This document shows, piece by piece, positions 59,736 through 64,000 of a stretch of DNA of 64,000 nt. Position 1 is the stretch's first letter; every line of letters begins with the position of its first letter. The notes under the pieces were generated by a model that saw only the letters and a list, made by a program, of their open reading frames with translations, was not told the DNA's origin and searched no databases. The stretch is from WLWS01 sp047638675 (GTDB lineage: Bacteria; Pseudomonadota; Gammaproteobacteria; Eutrophobiales; Eutrophobiaceae). Where the stretch lies: the NCBI GenBank assembly GCA_047638675.1, contig JBLIML010000004.1, positions 1 to 64,000 on the forward strand, written 5' to 3'. The position numbers and the translations under genes are program-made.

Positions 59736-62213
59736 CTACTTTCCGGGCGAACCTTGTTCCAAACCCTGAGCTGATTTCTGTGCCTTGGATAGTAAAAATT
59801 GGTTAAGCGTTGTTCTCTCAATCGTTCCTTCACTCATACCTTTCTCTAATACCTCAATTGCTTTTAAGGGCTTGTCGCGTAGAAGATATAGACTGGCAAA
59901 GTTTACTTGTTGGGTGCCTGTCTTTAATTCACCTTGCTCATAAAGCATTTCCATAACGGTGATTTGATTTTCATGTTGAGCCAGTGCGGAGTAGGCGCCA
60001 GCCAAAGATAACCAGTAATCCGTTTTCGGGTATAGCGATACCATCTTTTTAAGGACATTGACCATGTTCTTGTAATCACCCAACTTATGATAGTTAGCAC
60101 TCATGAGTTGCAGCAGAGTTTCCCTGGGTTCGTCACCGCTATCCATAGTCATTTTGTAGGATTTTTTCAGCGGCTCTAGCGATTTCGTAAATTCATCCAT
60201 GCTGTAGTAGATTTGTGCCAATGAATATAGTGCGCGAGTGATCATAGCCTCCGGCAGATCTGCCTGCTCCAGGACTTTCTCATAAGAGCGAACCGCATCA
60301 TTAGGCTTTTCCAAAGTGAAATAGGTCAAGCCAAAAGAATTATATAACTGTGCTTTCTCATAAGGGGTAAGGTTCTTTTCGAGCTCGAGCGCCCGTAAAA
60401 CCTCCAGTCCCTGGTCGTATTTTTTTGCCTCGAATAACTCCTGCGCTTCCATGAGATTGTCGTAGACTTTATTGTTCATTGACAATCTATTCTGCGCTGT
60501 TAATTCTTCTTTACGTTTAATTTTTTCCGCTTCCCTGGCGCGCGTCGCGTTCGCTGCGCGCTTTGCCTGTTCCGTTTCAGCCTGTAAGTTGTTTGTCTTT
60601 TCTCGTTCTGTGGCATCGTTCAGAAGTCGTCTAGCTCCAAGCAACCTGGTTGAATCTGGATGAATGGCCCGGATCCGCTCAATGTATTCTGCTGCCTGAT
60701 CAAACTGTTGACTAGCAAGTGATTCATTAAAGGATGACTGGTAAGAGTCCAGTATCTTTTCGATACCGGCGACAGCTTTTTTGTTGCCGAAGTTGAGTTC
60801 CAATACTTTATTATATTTATCGTAAGCATTATTGCCCGAAGGACTTGTTAAACGATTCTCCTGCAGGTCGTTTTCCGCGCTCTCTAAAAGCTTCTCTATT
60901 TGTCTATCCTTAATTTTGGTCGCGTCCCTAAGTTTTGCCGATGTAGCATTTTGTTCGGCTATAAGTTGTTTTTGTTTTATACTTTCGGCCATCTCTACAG
61001 ATTGTTGAACTGGTTTTTCTTTCGAATACTCTCGCGAGAAAAGGTAAATACCAACGCCAATTAGAACGAGTAGAACTAGCGAAATCGTGAGATGTGTATT
61101 GACAGAATTCCTGGGAGTATTTTGAGATGCGGCTTTCTGTGATTGGGGTGGAGGTGGATCTTGTTTTACGACTTCCTCGACTTCTGGTTTTAAAGTTGAT
61201 TGGTTTACATTATAGGTTCTAGCAGTTTCATAAGCTTCTTCGAGATTTTTCGAAAGACTTAATTCAGCATCCCTTTTCTCGCTTATCTGTTTTTGGGCCT
61301 TAGACTTAATAGTAGTTGCCACTGGTACCTCAAAATCCTTCAACCATTCCTCAATAGTCTGCGGGCGCTCCTCCGCCTTGAATTGGATTGCATGGTCAAT
61401 GGCCATCAAAATATGATCTGGATACTTGCCCTTTGCAATTTCGGATGCACTCACAATGGCATCTTTCGATGTAGTCAGTATGGATTTACCGCGCTCAATA
61501 GCATCGATTGGAGCGATACCCGTGACAGCACGATAAAGCGTTGCTCCCATTCCGTAGATATCTGAAAACGGTCCCTGTTCATCACTCCTGGAGTAATATT
61601 GCTCAAAAGGCGCATAACCTGGTGTCACCAAACTTGTTAAGGTTTTGGTCTCTTCGCTCAAAGCCTGTCTGGCTGAACCAAAGTCAAGTAGTACCGGGCT
61701 GCCGTTTTTGCGTATATAGATATTATCGGGTTTGATATCCCTGTGAATAAAGCCTCTCCTGTGAATTTGTTCTAATCCGCCGAGGAGGGGAAGAACAATT
61801 TTTTGGAGTTCTTGAGCATCCAGTGTCTTTTTGCCTTCCAATATTTCTCGAAGACTACGTCCAAGCTCATACTGCATGACCATGTAGCCGGTATTGTTGT
61901 CCTCAAAAACAGAATCAACGCGGACAATATTAGGATGATTGAATTTGGCCAGAGTGCGTGCCTCGGAGATAAATCGGTCGAGACCCCACTTATATTTATT
62001 ACCGTGGTCATCCGAGAGAGGATGGACAGAAAAATCCTTTTCACGCATAGCGATTTCAACAGGCAGGTATTCCTTGATAGCAACATTTCTCATGAGGTTT
62101 ACATCATGTGCAAGATAGGTAATACCAAAGCCACCCTGCCCGAGGATTTCTTTTATCTCATACCATTGCAGTTTGTGACCAGGTTTTAATGAATTGCGGT
62201 GAACTTTGTTCAT
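59736..62213 (-). CDS. membrane Ser/Thr protein kinase with C-terminal TPR domain
   Basis: An 825-residue Hanks-type kinase. The Gly loop LGQGGFGITYLAHD (25-37), Lys47 (VAIKEYLP), catalytic HRDIKPDN (157-164, Asp159) and DFGSARQ (177-183) are intact, so it should be active. A Pro-rich juxtamembrane stretch (about 345-360) precedes one membrane helix (374-392, LTISLVLLVLIGVGIYLF). The periplasmic part has coiled-coil-like helices (about 400-600) and several TPRs (600-800). A kinase facing the cytoplasm with external protein-binding repeats suggests sensing at the envelope. No phosphatase gene is adjacent. A Sel1-repeat protein is encoded divergently 246 bp away. Confidence 0.9.
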   Translation of the reverse strand: MNKVHRNSLKPGHKLQWYEIKEILGQGGFGITYLAHDVNLMRNVAIKEYLPVEIAMREKDFSVHPLSDDHGNKYKWGLDRFISEARTLAKFNHPNIVRVDSVFEDNNTGYMVMQYELGRSLREILEGKKTLDAQELQKIVLPLLGGLEQIHRRGFIHRDIKPDNIYIRKNGSPVLLDFGSARQALSEETKTLTSLVTPGYAPFEQYYSRSDEQGPFSDIYGMGATLYRAVTGIAPIDAIERGKSILTTSKDAIVSASEIAKGKYPDHILMAIDHAIQFKAEERPQTIEEWLKDFEVPVATTIKSKAQKQISEKRDAELSLSKNLEEAYETARTYNVNQSTLKPEVEEVVKQDPPPPQSQKAASQNTPRNSVNTHLTISLVLLVLIGVGIYLFSREYSKEKPVQQSVEMAESIKQKQLIAEQNATSAKLRDATKIKDRQIEKLLESAENDLQENRLTSPSGNNAYDKYNKVLELNFGNKKAVAGIEKILDSYQSSFNESLASQQFDQAAEYIERIRAIHPDSTRLLGARRLLNDATEREKTNNLQAETEQAKRAANATRAREAEKIKRKEELTAQNRLSMNNKVYDNLMEAQELFEAKKYDQGLEVLRALELEKNLTPYEKAQLYNSFGLTYFTLEKPNDAVRSYEKVLEQADLPEAMITRALYSLAQIYYSMDEFTKSLEPLKKSYKMTMDSGDEPRETLLQLMSANYHKLGDYKNMVNVLKKMVSLYPKTDYWLSLAGAYSALAQHENQITVMEMLYEQGELKTGTQQVNFASLYLLRDKPLKAIEVLEKGMSEGTIERTTLNQFLLSKAQKSAQGLEQGSPGK

Positions 62214-62459
62214 CTTCCCGACATCCAGTTATTCTGATTTCTTTATGAATAATAGCATGTATTCAAATGACACCCAGAATAGAGTGGGGTCATAAGTAGA
62301 GACACAGGGCAAATGAATTAGGATAGACTTTAGTCCTTCTGATCATTGAGTGGTTTTTCCTGATGTGTGGATCGATTTTTCAGAAAATCATGCTTTTCTC
62401 CGCGTCACCTTAGAGTATAGTTCGTCATGTCCGGTTGTGATTAAACGAGGGTAATTACT

Positions 62460-63119
62460 ATGATGAGAACACGCGCCACATATATCTTTTGCTTTTTTAT
62501 CTTTTCTTATTCCCAGTTAATTTATGCCGACACCTTCAAAGAGGGCGGAGAAGCTTATGTGAAAGGCGATTATTCAACTGCAGCCAAAAAATTTCTCGAG
62601 GTTGCAGAAAAAGGCGATCATCGTTCAATGTATGCGCTTGGTTCAATGTATGCCGGAGGCACTGGAGTAGAAAAAGATTACAAGAAGGCTTTTAGTTGGT
62701 TTTCCAGGGCGGCAAAATATGGGCGTATTGATGCTCAATACAAAATCGGCCTGTTGTATGAATTAGGTGTTGGTGTCCCGCAAAATTACAAAAGGGCAGC
62801 GCGATATTATAATAACGTCGCAACCAAAGGTTACGCCCATGCACAGTTCAAACTCGGTATGATGTTTGCGAACGGACTTGGTGTTAATCAGAGTAATGTT
62901 AAGGCATATGCGTGGTTAATCGTTGCAAGTCAAAATCTCAAAAATAGCGCATCGACAGAGCAGAAAGCAATCGGTGAAATAGAACAACCGGCGGGAGACG
63001 TGTTCGCAAGCATTCATGGGGATTTAATTGTCGAGGAACTGGCAAAAATTGAAAAAAATATTCTACCTGAGCAGATGGCTGAAGCAAAAAAGCTTGCTCA
63101 GGAATATATTCAGTATTGA
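62460..63119 (+). CDS. Sel1-repeat periplasmic protein
   Basis: A 219-residue protein with a Sec signal peptide (residues 1-23, ending IYADT). Three to four Sel1-like repeats occupy 35-165: SMYALGSMYAGGTGVEKDYKKA, AQYKIGLLYELGVGVPQNYKRA and AQFKLGMMFANGLGVNQSNVKA are clear. These mediate protein contacts in the envelope. It is divergent from the TPR kinase; an interaction between the two is only a guess. The 246 bp before it hold no recognisable gene. Confidence 0.88.
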   Translation: MMRTRATYIFCFFIFSYSQLIYADTFKEGGEAYVKGDYSTAAKKFLEVAEKGDHRSMYALGSMYAGGTGVEKDYKKAFSWFSRAAKYGRIDAQYKIGLLYELGVGVPQNYKRAARYYNNVATKGYAHAQFKLGMMFANGLGVNQSNVKAYAWLIVASQNLKNSASTEQKAIGEIEQPAGDVFASIHGDLIVEELAKIEKNILPEQMAEAKKLAQEYIQY

Positions 63120-63240
63120 TAAACGAATATGCGGCTATGGGAGACAAAAAATTGTCTGATGCGATCAAATAGTCGATTAATAATCATTAAAAAATAGTTG
63201 TGCGGGCCCTTTAAATGTTTCTTTTTTATAACAAAAATAT

Positions 63241-64000
63241 TTAAGCGGTTATTGTGGGCTCTGGTTGTTGTTGTGTGATGCAGTGAATAGCTCCCCCGCC
63301 TTCTGCAATAGCCAGAATTTCAACCTGCACAATTTCCCTTTGCGGATATAAACGCGCATAAGTCTCTACGGCTTGCACGTCTCGCTCGCTATTGTAAGCA
63401 GGTACGATAACCGCCCCATTTGCTAAATATGAGTTGACGTAAGAGCGACAATCTTTATCAGATTCGACGTTTGCATAAGAACTCGTACAAATAAACTCCA
63501 GGCGCAAAGGGCGTCCTTTGGCATCCGTTTGACCGTGTAGCGCGGCAGTATTTAGCTCGCCGGTAGCATAATATGGATCATCCTCATCCGCGCCAATTTC
63601 CACAAGAACCACACCAGGTTTTACAAATGCAGCTATGCCATCGATATGTCCGTTGGTTTCAATTTCTGCCACATCTCCGGGTATCCAGATCACCTTTTCA
63701 GCACCCAGGGTACGGCACAATTCATGTTCAATTTTCTCTCTGCTCCAACCGGGGTTTCGATTCGAATGAGGAAAGCAGGACTCAGTGGTAATGATTGTTC
63801 CTTCACCGTCAACAGTTATCCCACCCCCTTCTGCTATCAGCTCAGAGGAAAATACTCTCAACTTTTCATGCGCAAGAATGCGTTCGCCCATTAATGCATC
63901 TTGATCATAGGGTTGATAATTTCCTCCCCAGGCGTTGAACTTCCAGCAAGAACCGGCTACATCACCGCTTTTGTTGACCAGGAAGTTTGGGCCAGTATCA
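63241..64000 (-). CDS. aguA: agmatine deiminase, C-terminal part
   Basis: The 3' part (253 codons) of a gene that begins beyond the right edge; the frame is open to 64000. Visible blocks are DTGPNFLVN, FNAWGGNYQPYDQD, the catalytic region with IDGIAAFVKPGVVLVE (His-containing NGHIDGIA), and the nucleophile Cys in GGGAIHCITQQQP near the end. The enzyme converts agmatine to N-carbamoylputrescine and ammonia in the arginine route to putrescine. The usual GGGNIHC motif reads GGGAIHC here. A partner aguB (N-carbamoylputrescine amidase) may lie outside the window. Confidence 0.93.
   Translation of the reverse strand, partial: DTGPNFLVNKSGDVAGSCWKFNAWGGNYQPYDQDALMGERILAHEKLRVFSSELIAEGGGITVDGEGTIITTESCFPHSNRNPGWSREKIEHELCRTLGAEKVIWIPGDVAEIETNGHIDGIAAFVKPGVVLVEIGADEDDPYYATGELNTAALHGQTDAKGRPLRLEFICTSSYANVESDKDCRSYVNSYLANGAVIVPAYNSERDVQAVETYARLYPQREIVQVEILAIAEGGGAIHCITQQQPEPTITA

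Noticed and set aside
1..64000. CRISPR arrays, rRNA genes, complete tRNA genes, prophage or secretion-system clusters
   Set aside because: No regularly spaced repeats, rRNA-like stretches, complete cloverleaf or phage/secretion genes were seen on reading.

Overview
The window looks like chromosome of a marine-type gammaproteobacterium. The evidence is hrpB, potFGHI, Puu-type polyamine genes, two large TonB-dependent receptors, two TPR-sulfotransferases, a BCCT carrier and a base composition in the mid-40s % G+C by eye. No species can be named from the sequence. All functions below are read from protein motifs, family resemblance and gene order; no database search was possible.

Left end (1-6.5 kb): the tail of a gene, a 114-bp inverted-repeat element, a hipBA toxin-antitoxin pair with palindromic operators, then hrpB (helicase), a CvfB/YitL-like S1 RNA-binding protein and a YehS/DUF1456 protein that seems to start at ATT. 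At 6438-6481 lies the 3' half of a tRNA-Phe(GAA) gene with no 5' half, the usual scar of a tRNA-targeting integrated element. Sequence to its left may once have been, or may still contain, island DNA.

Polyamine block (6.5-21 kb): agmatinase (speB) converges on a five-gene minus-strand operon: PuuA-like glutamate-polyamine ligase, SpuC-like aminotransferase, a tungsten/molybdenum aldehyde:ferredoxin oxidoreductase (AOR), an amidase and a PuuB-like oxidase. No PuuC aldehyde dehydrogenase and no PuuD hydrolase sit in this operon, so AOR and the amidase may replace them. Next come an AspH-like 2OG oxygenase and a minus-strand operon of a BetI-like TetR regulator, an acyl-CoA dehydrogenase and the putrescine ABC transporter potFGHI.

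Central operon (21.9-32.8 kb), divergent from the TetR gene: class III aminotransferase, two tandem PYROXD2/phytoene-desaturase-like FAD enzymes, a GcvT-like aminomethyltransferase, an ADP-forming acyl-CoA synthetase, enoyl-CoA hydratase, a second PuuA-like glutamine synthetase and an alpha/beta hydrolase. This looks like a complete but unrecognised route for a nitrogen compound, probably N-methylated or an amino acid. The same palindrome (ATGAATGA-N4-TCATTCAT) lies in the tetR/operon divergent promoter and upstream of the PuuA operon, tying both blocks to one regulator.

Right part (32.9-64 kb): TonB receptor, a beta-propeller-like protein, an exported SAM hydrolase and a TPR-sulfotransferase; a Rieske oxygenase of the betaine/choline type; ornithine decarboxylase divergent from an Lrp regulator; a glutamine amidotransferase; rubredoxin plus fatty-acid desaturase; methylmalonate-semialdehyde dehydrogenase plus omega-aminotransferase divergent from a PuuR-like regulator and PuuD. 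An orphan integron attC site (50161-50223) with one membrane-protein cassette follows. Then come a second TPR-sulfotransferase/TonB receptor pair, BCCT carrier plus MarR regulator, homocysteine methyltransferase, a TPR-bearing Ser/Thr kinase, a Sel1-repeat protein and agmatine deiminase running off the right edge.

Overall the window is a polyamine and amino-compound crossroads. It combines synthesis (ornithine decarboxylase, agmatinase, agmatine deiminase), uptake (PotFGHI, BCCT) and several degradation routes (two gamma-glutamylation enzymes, three class III aminotransferases, several FAD oxidases).
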